DNA of 64,000 nucleotides from an uncultured Desulfobacter sp. Lineage in GTDB: Bacteria > Desulfobacterota > Desulfobacteria > Desulfobacterales > Desulfobacteraceae. Both the position numbers and the translations under genes were made by a program. Positions 1 to 8,897 of this stretch are shown here, in pieces. The notes beneath the pieces were generated by a model. The model saw only the letters and a list, made by a program, of their open reading frames with translations. It was not told where the DNA came from and did not search any database. Where the stretch lies: assembly GCF_963677125.1 (NCBI RefSeq), contig NZ_OY781882.1, forward strand, positions 5,726,501 through 5,790,500, read 5' to 3'. Position 1 is the first letter of the stretch, and each line of letters opens with the position of its first letter.

Positions 1-73
1 AGGCCACAATGGTTTGTTCAAACGCGGTATTGATCCGAATGGAGAAATAATTTTTTCGAATAATTTTTCCTAA
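1..73 (+). CDS. C-terminal tail of a gene cut by the window edge
   Basis: An open frame enters from the left edge (codons begin at base 2) and stops with TAA at 71-73. It gives about 23 residues, including GLFKRGIDPNGEIIF, whose composition looks like real coding sequence. Too little remains to name a family. It points the opposite way to clpA, so the two would be convergent around the possible structured RNA at 85-275. Confidence 0.4.
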   Translation, partial: GHNGLFKRGIDPNGEIIFSNNFS

Positions 74-84
74 GCTTTTTGAGA

Positions 85-275
85 CCCTGATTTCCGAAGG
101 AAAAAGAACCAGCCGGGGATCAGGCGACCACCAGAGAATGGGTTCGCTGTTGGAAAACCAAGGGAAGATCCCCCTTCTATACGCCAGGGTCAAGCGCGTT
201 GGGCACAGGTCTCCCCCGATACATAGCAAACCGTCAGGCCGTGCCAGCCAAGCCGGCGGAAATTCAATTTTTTCA
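85..275 (+). ncRNA. candidate structured RNA, unassigned
   Basis: This non-coding stretch has a closing pair ATTTCCG (about 89) with CGGAAAT (about 257), followed by a T run at 268-273 that could end a transcript. Inside are several hairpins: GGCGACC with GGGTTCGCT (about 123-156), TTGG-aaaa-CCAA, and a ten-pair arm GGCAC-GGTCT with AGGCC-GTGCC (about 202-246). Size (about 185 nt) and a long closed shape are compatible with a 6S-like RNA, but no diagnostic motif for 6S, RNase P, SRP or tmRNA was found. It could also be a long 3' UTR. Confidence 0.3.
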
Positions 276-288
276 GATAGCCTGAAAA
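270..288 (-). terminator. weak hairpin just after clpA
   Basis: TTTTCAG and CTGAAAA form a 7-bp stem with a 5-nt loop, starting 7 nt beyond the clpA stop. The sequence after it on the minus strand is A/T-rich but has no clean T run, so it is at best a weak terminator for the clpS-clpA transcript. Confidence 0.3.
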
Positions 289-294
289 GTGGCA

Positions 295-2559
295 TTAGTT
301 GGATTTAATATTAAATGTCAGTTTCTCTTCCTTTAAGCCTATGGAGAGTTTGCCTCCCTTTGAAAGCTGTCCAAAAAGAATCTCATCCGTGAGCTTGTCT
401 TTTATTTCGGTTTGTATCAGACGTGCCAAGGGCCTTGCGCCAAATTTGGGATCATGGCCTTTTTTAGCCAGATGTGCCCGGACAGCTGCTGAATAGCTCA
501 AAGAGATACTCTGCTCACTGAGCATGGCTTTGAGTTCCTTCATGTTTTTGTCCACAATCAGTTCCATGACCTTTTCAGACAAATGGTTGAATTGGACAAT
601 ACCGTCAAGGCGGTTCCTAAATTCCGGACTAAATGTGTTTTTCACCGCTTTAATGCTCTGGGAATCGGTATTTGCATTTTGTGATCCAAACCCGATGCTG
701 TTGCTGCTCATTTCCCTGGCCCCGGCATTGGAAGTCATGATAATGATGACGTTTCTGAAATCAGCGGATTTGCCGTTATTGTCGGTAAGCGTGGCATAAT
801 CCATGACCTGGAGCAGAATATTGTAGAGGTCCATGTGGGCCTTTTCAATTTCATCCAGAAGAAGCACACAATGGGGAGATTTGCGAATATTATCGGTTAA
901 AATACCGCCCTGTTCAAACCCCACATATCCCGGAGGCGCACCTATAAGCCGGGATACAGCATGCTTTTCCATGTATTCACTCATGTCAAAGCGTAAAAAT
1001 TTAATGCCCATGTTGGCGGCCAGCTGCCTGGCCACTTCAGTTTTTCCAACCCCTGTGGGACCCATGAAAAGAAAGGAGCCAATCGGCCTGTCCGGAGCTG
1101 CAAGCCCGGCCCTGGATCTTTTGATTGCAGTGGTCAGGGTTTCGATGGCATCGTCTTGGCCAAATATGACGTTGAGCAGCTTGCCCGGCAAAGATTCCAG
1201 GGAAGATTTGTCTGCTGCAGTCGTAACACTGGAAACCGGAACCTTGGCTATTTTAGCCACAATTTTTTCAATATCCTTGGGGCTGACACTTTTGCGCCGG
1301 CTGTCTGCCTGAAGTTTTAAAAAGGCACCGGCCTCATCAATAACGTCGATGGCCTTATCCGGCAAGAATCTGTCATTAATGTATTTATCAGACAAGTAGG
1401 CCGCCGCTTCTATGGTTTTATCCGGGTATTTCAGGCCATGGTGTTCCTCATAGCTGCTGCGCAGACCTTTGAGGATCTCTGTGGTTTCTTCTACGCTAGG
1501 CTCTGACACTTCAATTTTTTCGAATCGCCTGGAAAACGCCCGGTCTTTTTCAAAGTGGTTTTTGTACTCTTCATAGGTGGTGGTTCCCAGGCATTTAATA
1601 TCGCCGGAGGAAAGGGCCGGTTTAAGTATGTTGGATGCATCCATGGAGCCTGATGTGGTGGCCCCTGCGCCCACAACCGTATGGATTTCATCAATCACCA
1701 GAAGCGCGTTTTCCTTTTCTTCCAAAGCGGAAATAACGTCTTTGAGGCGCTGTTCAAAATCACCCCTGTACTTGGTTCCGGCTAAAAGGGAGCCCATATC
1801 CAGAGAGTACAGTTCACAGTTTTCAAGCAGATCTGGCACGGTCTTGTCGTTTATTTTTAGTGCCAGGCCTTCTGCAATAGCGGTTTTCCCAACACCGGGA
1901 TCACCCACCAGGATCGGATTGTTTTTCCGCCGCCGGCAGAGAACCTGCATCACCCGCTCGGTTTCAAGCGCTCTGCCGATCAGGGGGTCAATTTTTTTAT
2001 CCTGAGCCCGTTTTATCAGGTCAGAAGTAAATAACGCTAAAGGATCTTTTTTCTTCGGACGCTTGGGTTTTGGGTCGGCCTGCTGGAAAAGTTGCTGGGG
2101 CTTGTTCTCCCCAGACGGCTCTTTCTTTTCTTTATCCCCATCGTGGGAGATGTGTCTGAGTACATCCAGGCGGGTAATGCCTTCGGATTCCAGATAAAAG
2201 GCCGCGTGGGAATCTTTTTCCTGAAAAATGGATGCTAGGATATCCCCAAGATTTACTTCTGATTTTTCAGCAGATCTGGCATGATTGATGGCACGCTGAA
2301 TCATGCGCTGGAATCCAATGGTCTGCTGGAGCACATACTCTTCACTGGTCTCTATTTTGGTCAGTTTTTCATCAAAGAATTTTTCAAGATCCTCTTTGAT
2401 GTGATCAGGGCTGCCCCCGCATTTTTCAATGGTTTCAAGTCCGGCTTCATGATTGACAATGGCGTAAAGAACATGTTCGACACAGACGTACTCATGTCTT
2501 CTTTTTTTTGCTTCCCGAACGGCAAACCCGAGAGCTGTGGATAGTTCTTTGCTGATCAT
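295..2559 (-). CDS. clpA: ClpA, ATP-dependent Clp protease ATP-binding subunit
   Basis: AAA+ unfoldase that feeds substrates into the ClpP peptidase chamber in the cytoplasm. The 754-residue length is normal for ClpA. An N-terminal Clp repeat domain (about 1-145) is followed by a charged linker. The first AAA+ module has Walker A GDPGVGKTA (219-227) and Walker B LLVIDEIH. The second has Walker A GPTGVGKTE (about 500) and VLLLDEIEKAH. The loop SNSIGFGSQN matches the IGF/IGL ClpP-docking loop, so a ClpP partner is expected elsewhere, as none is in this window. The start ATG lies 7 bp after the clpS stop, so the pair should be co-transcribed. No M domain is present, which separates it from ClpB and ClpC. 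Confidence 0.97.
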   Translation of the reverse strand: MISKELSTALGFAVREAKKRRHEYVCVEHVLYAIVNHEAGLETIEKCGGSPDHIKEDLEKFFDEKLTKIETSEEYVLQQTIGFQRMIQRAINHARSAEKSEVNLGDILASIFQEKDSHAAFYLESEGITRLDVLRHISHDGDKEKKEPSGENKPQQLFQQADPKPKRPKKKDPLALFTSDLIKRAQDKKIDPLIGRALETERVMQVLCRRRKNNPILVGDPGVGKTAIAEGLALKINDKTVPDLLENCELYSLDMGSLLAGTKYRGDFEQRLKDVISALEEKENALLVIDEIHTVVGAGATTSGSMDASNILKPALSSGDIKCLGTTTYEEYKNHFEKDRAFSRRFEKIEVSEPSVEETTEILKGLRSSYEEHHGLKYPDKTIEAAAYLSDKYINDRFLPDKAIDVIDEAGAFLKLQADSRRKSVSPKDIEKIVAKIAKVPVSSVTTAADKSSLESLPGKLLNVIFGQDDAIETLTTAIKRSRAGLAAPDRPIGSFLFMGPTGVGKTEVARQLAANMGIKFLRFDMSEYMEKHAVSRLIGAPPGYVGFEQGGILTDNIRKSPHCVLLLDEIEKAHMDLYNILLQVMDYATLTDNNGKSADFRNVIIIMTSNAGAREMSSNSIGFGSQNANTDSQSIKAVKNTFSPEFRNRLDGIVQFNHLSEKVMELIVDKNMKELKAMLSEQSISLSYSAAVRAHLAKKGHDPKFGARPLARLIQTEIKDKLTDEILFGQLSKGGKLSIGLKEEKLTFNIKSN

Positions 2560-2566
2560 ATACCAT

Positions 2567-2875
2567 TTACTCCTTTTCCATTGTACTTTTTAAGGGAAAC
2601 CCTTTGCTGCTTGCCAGATTATGCACTGTCTGGACTTTTGTTTCAGCTATTTCCCGGGGATAAATACCGCATACGGCTTTTCCCTTATTGTGTACATTAA
2701 GCATTATTTGTGTGGCTTTTTCAAGAGATTTTCCGAATACCTGGACCAAGATATCCACCACAAACTCCATGGTTGTATAATCGTCATTATGCAAAAGCAC
2801 TTTATACATTGGCGGACGATCCTCTCTTGTGTCCTGTGTGACTTTGGGGCGCGTTTTGGAATCAGTGGCTGTCAT
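2567..2875 (-). CDS. clpS: ClpS, adaptor for ClpA (N-degron pathway)
   Basis: Small adaptor (102 aa) that binds destabilising N-terminal residues and delivers such proteins to ClpA. The conserved core is visible: PPMYKVLLHNDDYTTMEFV (about 22-40), then VGI-type segment KAVCGIYPREIAETKV. The substrate-pocket signature HNDDYTTM is intact. It sits directly upstream of clpA with a 7-bp gap, the usual clpS-clpA arrangement, and 115 bp beyond the secA stop. The N-terminal 20 residues are polar and probably disordered, as in other ClpS proteins. Confidence 0.96.
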   Translation of the reverse strand: MTATDSKTRPKVTQDTREDRPPMYKVLLHNDDYTTMEFVVDILVQVFGKSLEKATQIMLNVHNKGKAVCGIYPREIAETKVQTVHNLASSKGFPLKSTMEKE

Positions 2876-2990
2876 ATTAACCTTGGATTCAATTCATTTA
2901 CATTAAAGGCCCAGTATGTTGTAAAAAATACGTTCATTTTCTGTTGTGGGTTGATTTTGGGTATTGGTGACCAAGTCCGGCCGTTGGCTG

Positions 2991-5516
2991 TTATTGTCCG
3001 CAGCATTTTTTATATTTTTTGCCTGAACCGCAGGGGCAGGGTTCATTTCTTTGGACCTTTTCAGATGAGCGCCTGACCGGCTGTTTGGAAGCGGATTCAT
3101 CAGCATGGGAAGAAAAGGTCAGATCTTGCTGTTCTTCTTGTTTCATCTCCTCAACCTGGGTAGGAGAGGCGATCTGAATTTTAAACAAGATGTCCACAAT
3201 TTCCTGCTTAATCCGATTCATCAGGTCCTGGAACATATCAAAGCCTTCCTTTTTATAGATACGCAACGGATCCTGCTGGGCATACCCCCGAAGGCCAATG
3301 CCTTCCTTTAGATGGTCCATATTTAAAAGATGTTCCTTCCATCTTGTATCCACTGTCTGAAGAATGATAAACCGTTCAACGTGGCGCATGATTTCAGGGC
3401 CGTATATCTCTTCTTTTTTCTTGTACAAGGCTTGGCTTGCATCAAATATAAATTGACCCAACTGGTCAGCCGAAAAATTATCCTGAACAGGCTTATCCAA
3501 TGACAAATCCATGTTGAACTGACCTTTGATGGCCGATGAAAGTGCCTCCAGATCACATTCCTTAAGCGGTGTTTTGTCTAACATGAATCCTTCCACGAGG
3601 TCATAGGAGACATCTTCCATCATATCCTGGGCTGCCTGTTTGAGATCTTTGGAGGTCAGTGCCTGACGGCGCTGACGGTAAATGATCTCCCGCTGCTGGT
3701 TCATGACATCGTCATATTCGAGCAAGTGCTTTCTGATTTCAAAGTTGTGCCCTTCCACCTTGGACTGGGCGTTTTCGATGGCCTTGGAGATAAATTTATG
3801 CTCAATGTGTTCGCCTTCTTCAATACCCAGCCGGTCCATAACTGCATGAATACGGTCACCGCCGAAAATTCTGAGCAGATCATCTTCCAGGCTTAAATAA
3901 AACCGGGAACTTCCCGGATCGCCCTGGCGGCCGGAGCGGCCCCGCAACTGGTTGTCAATCCGCCGGGACTCATGGCGGGATGTGCCCAGAATATGAAGTC
4001 CGCCAAGTTCTTTAACCCCTTCTCCCAGCTTGATGTCCGTACCGCGACCAGCCATGTTGGTGGAAATGGTCACAGCGCCTTTCTGGCCTGCATTGGCAAC
4101 AATTTCGGCTTCTGCTTTATGGTGTTTGGCATTAAGCACATTGTGTTTGACTCCCTTTTTCTTGAGCTTTTCACTGAGGGATTCGGAAACATCGATGGAA
4201 ATGGTCCCCACCAGCACAGGCTGTCCTTTTTTGTGCAACTGGATGATTTCCTTGATGGCGGCATCGTATTTTTCCGCCTGGGTTTTGTATATCAAGTCTG
4301 CCCGGTCTTCACGGACCATGGGCTTGTGTGTGGGAATGACCAGCACATCCAGGTTGTAAATTTTTTTAAACTCTTCGGCTTCCGTCTCTGCCGTTCCGGT
4401 CATGCCCGACAGCTTCTCATACATTCTAAAGTAGTTCTGGAAGGTGATGGCGGCAAGGGTCTGGTTTTCATTTTCAATTTTAACCCCCTCCTTGGCCTCA
4501 AGGGCCTGGTGTAGACCTTCCGAGTAGCGCCGCCCACTCATGAGCCGGCCTGTAAATTCATCCACAATGACAACCTGGCCGTTTTTTACAATGTAATCCG
4601 TGTCCCGTTTGAAAATGACATGGGCCTTTAACGCCTGGTTGAGGTGGTGCAAAAGCTCAATATTGGCCGGATCATAAAGATTGTCCACATTGAGCAGCTT
4701 TTCTCCCTTTGCAATGCCGTCTTCGGTAAGGGATACGCTTTTAGATTCTTCATCAAAGGTATAATCGGTCTCTTTTTCAAACGCCGGGATAATAGTATTG
4801 GCCTGGGTGTACAGGTGGGTGGATTTTTCAGCAGGCCCTGAAATAATCAAAGGGGTTCTTGCCTCGTCAATGAGAATGGAGTCCACCTCATCCACAATGG
4901 CAAAGTTCAGCTCGCCCTGGGCCAGTTCCTCGGGGTCGAATTTCATGTTGTCCCGCAGGTAGTCGAACCCAAATTCATTGTTGGTGCCGTATGTGATGTC
5001 GGCGGCATAGGCTGTTTTACGGTCCTGGGCGCCCATGTCATGTAGGATCACGCCTACGGTCAGCCCTAAGAAATTATACACCTGGGACATCCATTCTGCA
5101 TCACGTTTAGCCAGATAATCATTGACCGTAACGATGTGAACCCCTTTGCCGGTAAGGGCATTGAGGTAGGCGGGCAGGGTGGACATCAAGGTTTTGCCTT
5201 CACCTGTTTTCATCTCTGCAATGATGCCGCGGTGCAATGCAATACCGCCGATGAGCTGGACATCATAATGGCGAAGTCCAAGGGTTCGAACTGATGCCTC
5301 CCTGACCAGAGCAAAGGCCTCGGGAAGAATGTCGTCCAAGGTTTCCGAATTTGCCAGGCGGTTTTTAAACTCAATTGTTTTTTCACCGATCTGGGTATCT
5401 GATAGAGCCTGGATCTGGGGCTCAAATTCGTTGATCTGGTCAATGATGGGCTGGATTTTTTTAAGGATCCTGTCATTGTTGGATCCGAAGAGTTTAGTCA
5501 GAAGATTGAGTACCAT
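2991..5516 (-). CDS. secA: SecA, preprotein translocase ATPase
   Basis: Motor ATPase that drives secretory proteins through SecYEG. Length (841 aa) is typical. Visible are the Walker A motif MKTGEGKTL (102-110), the DEAD-like DEVDSILIDEAR, the helicase motif TISTNMAGRGTDI, and RGRSGRQGDPG. The C-terminus carries the zinc-binding SEC-C element NEPCPCGSGKKYKKCC, which binds SecB and lipids. It lies between the terminator after the M23 gene and clpS. The export load in this window (TpsA, TpsB, porin, many lipoproteins) would depend on it. Confidence 0.98.
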   Translation of the reverse strand: MVLNLLTKLFGSNNDRILKKIQPIIDQINEFEPQIQALSDTQIGEKTIEFKNRLANSETLDDILPEAFALVREASVRTLGLRHYDVQLIGGIALHRGIIAEMKTGEGKTLMSTLPAYLNALTGKGVHIVTVNDYLAKRDAEWMSQVYNFLGLTVGVILHDMGAQDRKTAYAADITYGTNNEFGFDYLRDNMKFDPEELAQGELNFAIVDEVDSILIDEARTPLIISGPAEKSTHLYTQANTIIPAFEKETDYTFDEESKSVSLTEDGIAKGEKLLNVDNLYDPANIELLHHLNQALKAHVIFKRDTDYIVKNGQVVIVDEFTGRLMSGRRYSEGLHQALEAKEGVKIENENQTLAAITFQNYFRMYEKLSGMTGTAETEAEEFKKIYNLDVLVIPTHKPMVREDRADLIYKTQAEKYDAAIKEIIQLHKKGQPVLVGTISIDVSESLSEKLKKKGVKHNVLNAKHHKAEAEIVANAGQKGAVTISTNMAGRGTDIKLGEGVKELGGLHILGTSRHESRRIDNQLRGRSGRQGDPGSSRFYLSLEDDLLRIFGGDRIHAVMDRLGIEEGEHIEHKFISKAIENAQSKVEGHNFEIRKHLLEYDDVMNQQREIIYRQRRQALTSKDLKQAAQDMMEDVSYDLVEGFMLDKTPLKECDLEALSSAIKGQFNMDLSLDKPVQDNFSADQLGQFIFDASQALYKKKEEIYGPEIMRHVERFIILQTVDTRWKEHLLNMDHLKEGIGLRGYAQQDPLRIYKKEGFDMFQDLMNRIKQEIVDILFKIQIASPTQVEEMKQEEQQDLTFSSHADESASKQPVRRSSEKVQRNEPCPCGSGKKYKKCCGQ

Positions 5517-5594
5517 GTAAACGCTGCCTGTTTATATTTAGAGGTCATTTAAGTTTGTCAGTACAACATATAAGCATTCTTTCAGGAAATAAAA

Positions 5595-5640
5595 GAAAAA
5601 AAATAATTCGTGCCCTTTTTCTGGGGTGGACACGAATTCT
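5595..5640 (-). terminator. intrinsic terminator after the M23 peptidase gene
   Basis: On the minus strand AATTCGTG pairs with CACGAATT around a GC-containing loop, and is followed directly by ATTTTTTTTC. This is a clear rho-independent terminator about 45 nt past the M23 gene stop. It separates argC-M23 transcription from secA, so secA should have its own promoter in 5517-5594. Confidence 0.8.
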
Positions 5641-5682
5641 CTTTTAGATAGAACAAAATATAGCGGCTAAAAATGATGAAAA

Positions 5683-6615
5683 TTAATTAAGGATATATTT
5701 TGCGGGATTGACAGGGGTTCCGTTGACAAGAACTTCATAGTGAAGATGGGGGCCTGTGGTCCGACCGGTATTGCCTAAGGTGGCAATGGCTTCTCCGCGT
5801 TTAACATGTTGGCGTTTTTTCACCAGAATATCCCTTAGATGCGCATACTTGGTGGCTTTCCCATATCCGTGGTCAATGATGACAACATTCCCGTATCCGG
5901 ATTTTCTCCCTGCAAAAACCACTTTGCCGGCCGCAGTTGAAACAATTTTAGTGCCCATTCGATTGGAGATATCAAGGCCTGAATGAAAGGTTCTCCTTCC
6001 GGTAAATGGAGATCTGCGGTAGCCAAAGGGCGAGGTGATAACACCCGAGACCGGTTTGATGGACGGGGAGGCGGCCAGCAGATTTTTCTTTTTTTGCAGT
6101 TTGTTGATCAGTTCATTAAAATCTAATTTTTCTTTATCCGCAACAGTTCTGATCTGTTTTACCTGATGGTGCATCTCCCGTATCAGCGCGTTGTGGCGGG
6201 TGGTAAGGGGCAGGTCTTGATCAAGATCTGTTTCTGATACGCCACCGATGCCTAAAAGGCCTGAGGAATGCCCGGATTTGTCAATATCGGCAATGAGACG
6301 TAGCTGGTTTTCTAATTGTTCAAGTGTTGTGATTTTTTCTTTAAATCCCTGAATTTCTCCGGCAAATAGTTGAATTTGACGTCTCTGGTCTTCAATTTCT
6401 GTTTTTTGGCAGGTAATTGTTTCACGCAGGGCGGCGTTATTAAGGTCAGCTCTTTTAAGCAAATAGTAATCATGGCCGAAGTAGGATATTGCTCCGGCGC
6501 AGAAAAGGAAGAGAAATATAGAACAAAGTAAAAAGGATTTACTCAGCGAAATTTCTCTGATCCTTGAATTGTTACTTGAATGAAACCATATTTTGATTCG
6601 GCTTTCCATTTGCAT
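5683..6615 (-). CDS. M23-family peptidoglycan endopeptidase, membrane anchored
   Basis: Inner-membrane-anchored LytM/M23 metallopeptidase that acts on, or regulates cutting of, peptidoglycan in the periplasm. The 310-residue chain has a short basic N-terminus, one membrane segment (about 25-47), a coiled coil (about 55-170), then the M23 domain from GVITSPFGYR to the C-terminus. Zinc ligands are intact: HSGLDI, and HLHYEVL for the HxH motif. This suggests an active enzyme rather than an EnvC-like activator. A second in-frame ATG two codons in is an equally good start. It follows argC after 43 bp and ends at a strong terminator. Confidence 0.9.
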   Translation of the reverse strand: MQMESRIKIWFHSSNNSRIREISLSKSFLLCSIFLFLFCAGAISYFGHDYYLLKRADLNNAALRETITCQKTEIEDQRRQIQLFAGEIQGFKEKITTLEQLENQLRLIADIDKSGHSSGLLGIGGVSETDLDQDLPLTTRHNALIREMHHQVKQIRTVADKEKLDFNELINKLQKKKNLLAASPSIKPVSGVITSPFGYRRSPFTGRRTFHSGLDISNRMGTKIVSTAAGKVVFAGRKSGYGNVVIIDHGYGKATKYAHLRDILVKKRQHVKRGEAIATLGNTGRTTGPHLHYEVLVNGTPVNPAKYILN

Positions 6616-6658
6616 ATTAGTACAAGTTTTTTAACATCCGTGTCAAGTGAAAATGCGC

Positions 6659-7696
6659 TTATAGCGGGGTTTCCACCCAATCCAAACCTGCTTTTTCGTC
6701 AATGGAGAACATGATATTCATATTCTGAACTGCCTGGCCGGCAGCACCCTTTAACAGGTTGTCAATGGCTGAAACCACTATCAGTCGGCCCGATTCAGGC
6801 TCCAGGTGGAAATTGATATCGCAACAGTTGGTTCCCTTGATATGGGACATATTCGGGAATTTACCCGGGGGCAGAAGCCTGATGAACGGTTCATTTTCAT
6901 ACCATTTTTTAAGGGTGTCGCGAATTTGTTTTTCGTCGATATTTTCGCGGACTTGGGCATAAATAGTTGAAACCATTCCACGGGTTACAGGTACCAGGTG
7001 GGGAACAAAGGTCAGGGACACAGGCGTTCCGGCCGCATCGGTCAACACTTCGTTGATTTCAGGCGTATGCCTGTGATTGCCAACTTTATAGGGGCCAAAG
7101 GATTCGTTTACCTCACAAAAATGGGTGGTCAGGGAGAGAGAACGGCCTGCACCACTGACCCCGGATTTTGAATCAGAAACCAGGCCCTGAGCGGAAATCA
7201 GCTTTTCTTTGAGCAGTGGAATCAGCGGGACAAGGATGGAGGTTGGGTAACAGCCTGGATTCCCTATTATCCTTGTATTTTTGATCTGTTCGCGGTTGAT
7301 TTCACACAAACCGTAAACGCTTTCTTCTAAGAGTTTTGGGGCGGTGTGGGGCTGATATACCGTTTCATATGTTTTTATGTTATCAAACCTGAAGTCCGCT
7401 GAAAGGTCTATGACTTTGATTCCCTGCTCTATAAGTTGTGGCGCAAAATCCATGGAGACCTTGTGGGGAAGTGCTAAAAATGCAACGTCTACTTTGCCTG
7501 AAAGCGTCTTGGCATCAAAGGGTGTACATACCAGGGATTCAAATCCGCGCATGGACGGATAAATGTCGGTAAATGATTTTCCCTGATACGAGTTCGAGGT
7601 TACTGCTTCAAGGCAGGCCTTCGGGTGATTGGAAATCAGTTTGACCAGTTCCAGGCCGGTATATCCTGATGCGCCTATTATTGCTGTTTTAATCAT
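6659..7696 (-). CDS. argC: ArgC, N-acetyl-gamma-glutamyl-phosphate reductase
   Basis: Third step of arginine synthesis: NADPH-dependent reduction of N-acetylglutamyl phosphate to the semialdehyde. At 345 aa it has the expected length. The N-terminal Rossmann motif IGASGYTGLELV, the catalytic cysteine motif GNPGCYPT, and the SGVSGAGR and HRHTPEI segments are all present. No other arg gene is adjacent. It is divergent from pstS across a 379-bp AT-rich region. Confidence 0.97.
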   Translation of the reverse strand: MIKTAIIGASGYTGLELVKLISNHPKACLEAVTSNSYQGKSFTDIYPSMRGFESLVCTPFDAKTLSGKVDVAFLALPHKVSMDFAPQLIEQGIKVIDLSADFRFDNIKTYETVYQPHTAPKLLEESVYGLCEINREQIKNTRIIGNPGCYPTSILVPLIPLLKEKLISAQGLVSDSKSGVSGAGRSLSLTTHFCEVNESFGPYKVGNHRHTPEINEVLTDAAGTPVSLTFVPHLVPVTRGMVSTIYAQVRENIDEKQIRDTLKKWYENEPFIRLLPPGKFPNMSHIKGTNCCDINFHLEPESGRLIVVSAIDNLLKGAAGQAVQNMNIMFSIDEKAGLDWVETPL

Positions 7697-7940
7697 TATT
7701 TTAAGTCTTTAATCTTAAATTGTTAATATTCGCTACCCGCACCCAACTCGTTTTCGGACGCAAAAATTTTACTCTGCAGCCTTTTATATCGGTGATTTTG
7801 GGTTCAGACACTAAGATAAAATTTCCAATTGTGCAAACCTTAATTTAGTTTTTTTAAAAATTGTCTCAGGGAATATACCTGACTTGAGAAATGGTTTTAA
7901 TAAAATCGTAACGAAATATATAGATTGGCTTAATAAAACT

Positions 7941-7985
7941 TATAAATCTCAAACATTATAAAGATATAAATCTCAAGCATTTTAA
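7941..7985 (+). repeat. 24-bp-period tandem repeat upstream of pstS, possible PhoB site
   Basis: Two copies of TATAAATCTCAA(A/G)CATT(A/T)TAA, at 7941-7961 and 7965-7985, match at 19 of 21 positions and repeat with a 24-bp period. They lie about 90 bp before the pstS ATG in the argC-pstS divergent region, where a Pho-box array would be expected. The unit is not the E. coli Pho-box consensus, so binding by the downstream PhoB-type regulator is inference. No other feature was seen in the rest of 7697-8075. Confidence 0.45.
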
Positions 7986-8075
7986 CGAATAGGTAGAGTT
8001 CAAATACGATTAATAATAATCGATAGATTGTTTTTTGCCTAAGTTCCTTAAATTAATTTGTGTCAGGAGAGACTA

Positions 8076-8891
8076 ATGAAGAAAATGTTGGCAGGTATTT
8101 CTACACTTGTGGTTTGTTTTATAATGTTGACCGATATCTCCTTTGCCGGGGAGTTGGTCCTTAAGGGGTCTACAACCGTTCTTCCCATTGCCCAGAAGGC
8201 TGCAGAAGCCTATATGGCCGAGTACCCCGATGTGAAAATTTCTCTTTCCGGCGGCGGGTCCGGCAACGGTATTAAGGCACTTATTGACGGGACCACCCAT
8301 ATCGGCAATGCGTCCCGGTTCATTAAGACCAAAGAGGTGGAAACAGCCGTAAACCGTGGGGTTTATCCCGTACCTTTCAGGATTGCCCTGGATGCGATTA
8401 TCCCGGTGGTTAATCCATCCAATTCAATAACCAACCTGACCATGACCCAGCTAAAGGACATTTACCTTGGAAAAATAAGGGACTGGAAGCAGGTGGGCGG
8501 GAATCCCGGTAAAATCGTTGTGATATCCAGGGACAGCTCTTCAGGTACCTTTGGCGTATGGAAAGACCTGGTCATGCTCAAGGAACGGGTGGTGCCCAGC
8601 GCCTTGACCGTGCCTTCCAACGGCGGGATTGTCCAAGCCATTGCCAATACCCCCGGTGCCATCGGATATATCGGACTTGGATACCTGAATAAAGATCTTA
8701 AGGCTGTGACCGTTGACGGGATTGAGGGCACCGAAGAGAACACCCTAAACGGCATCTATCCCATTTCCAGGGCATTGTTCATGTTTACCAACGGCTGGCC
8801 CGAAGGTGACACCATCTCCTTTTTATCTTTTATTTTGTCAAAGAAAGGTCAGGAGCTGGTGAGAGAGGCCGGATCCATTCCCTTGTTTTAA
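8076..8891 (+). CDS. pstS: PstS, phosphate ABC transporter substrate-binding protein
   Basis: Periplasmic phosphate-binding protein of the high-affinity Pst uptake system. The ATG at 8076 is preferred over an upstream TTG (8058) because AGGAGA lies 6 nt before it and a classic signal peptide (MKKMLAGISTLVVC... to FAGE) follows. The mature chain begins LVLKGSTTVLPIAQ, matching the PstS phosphate loop, and has SGGGSGNGIKAL and ISRDSSSGTFGVW, the serines and threonines that bind phosphate. Length is 271 aa, the short PstS type. First gene of pstSCAB; a downstream paralogue lies at 14506. Confidence 0.95.
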   Translation: MKKMLAGISTLVVCFIMLTDISFAGELVLKGSTTVLPIAQKAAEAYMAEYPDVKISLSGGGSGNGIKALIDGTTHIGNASRFIKTKEVETAVNRGVYPVPFRIALDAIIPVVNPSNSITNLTMTQLKDIYLGKIRDWKQVGGNPGKIVVISRDSSSGTFGVWKDLVMLKERVVPSALTVPSNGGIVQAIANTPGAIGYIGLGYLNKDLKAVTVDGIEGTEENTLNGIYPISRALFMFTNGWPEGDTISFLSFILSKKGQELVREAGSIPLF

Positions 8892-8897
8892 GACAAG

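Noticed and set aside
3972..4514. Long plus-strand open frames across secA and clpA
   Set aside because: They mirror highly supported minus-strand genes, lack ribosome sites and match no family, so they are shadows.
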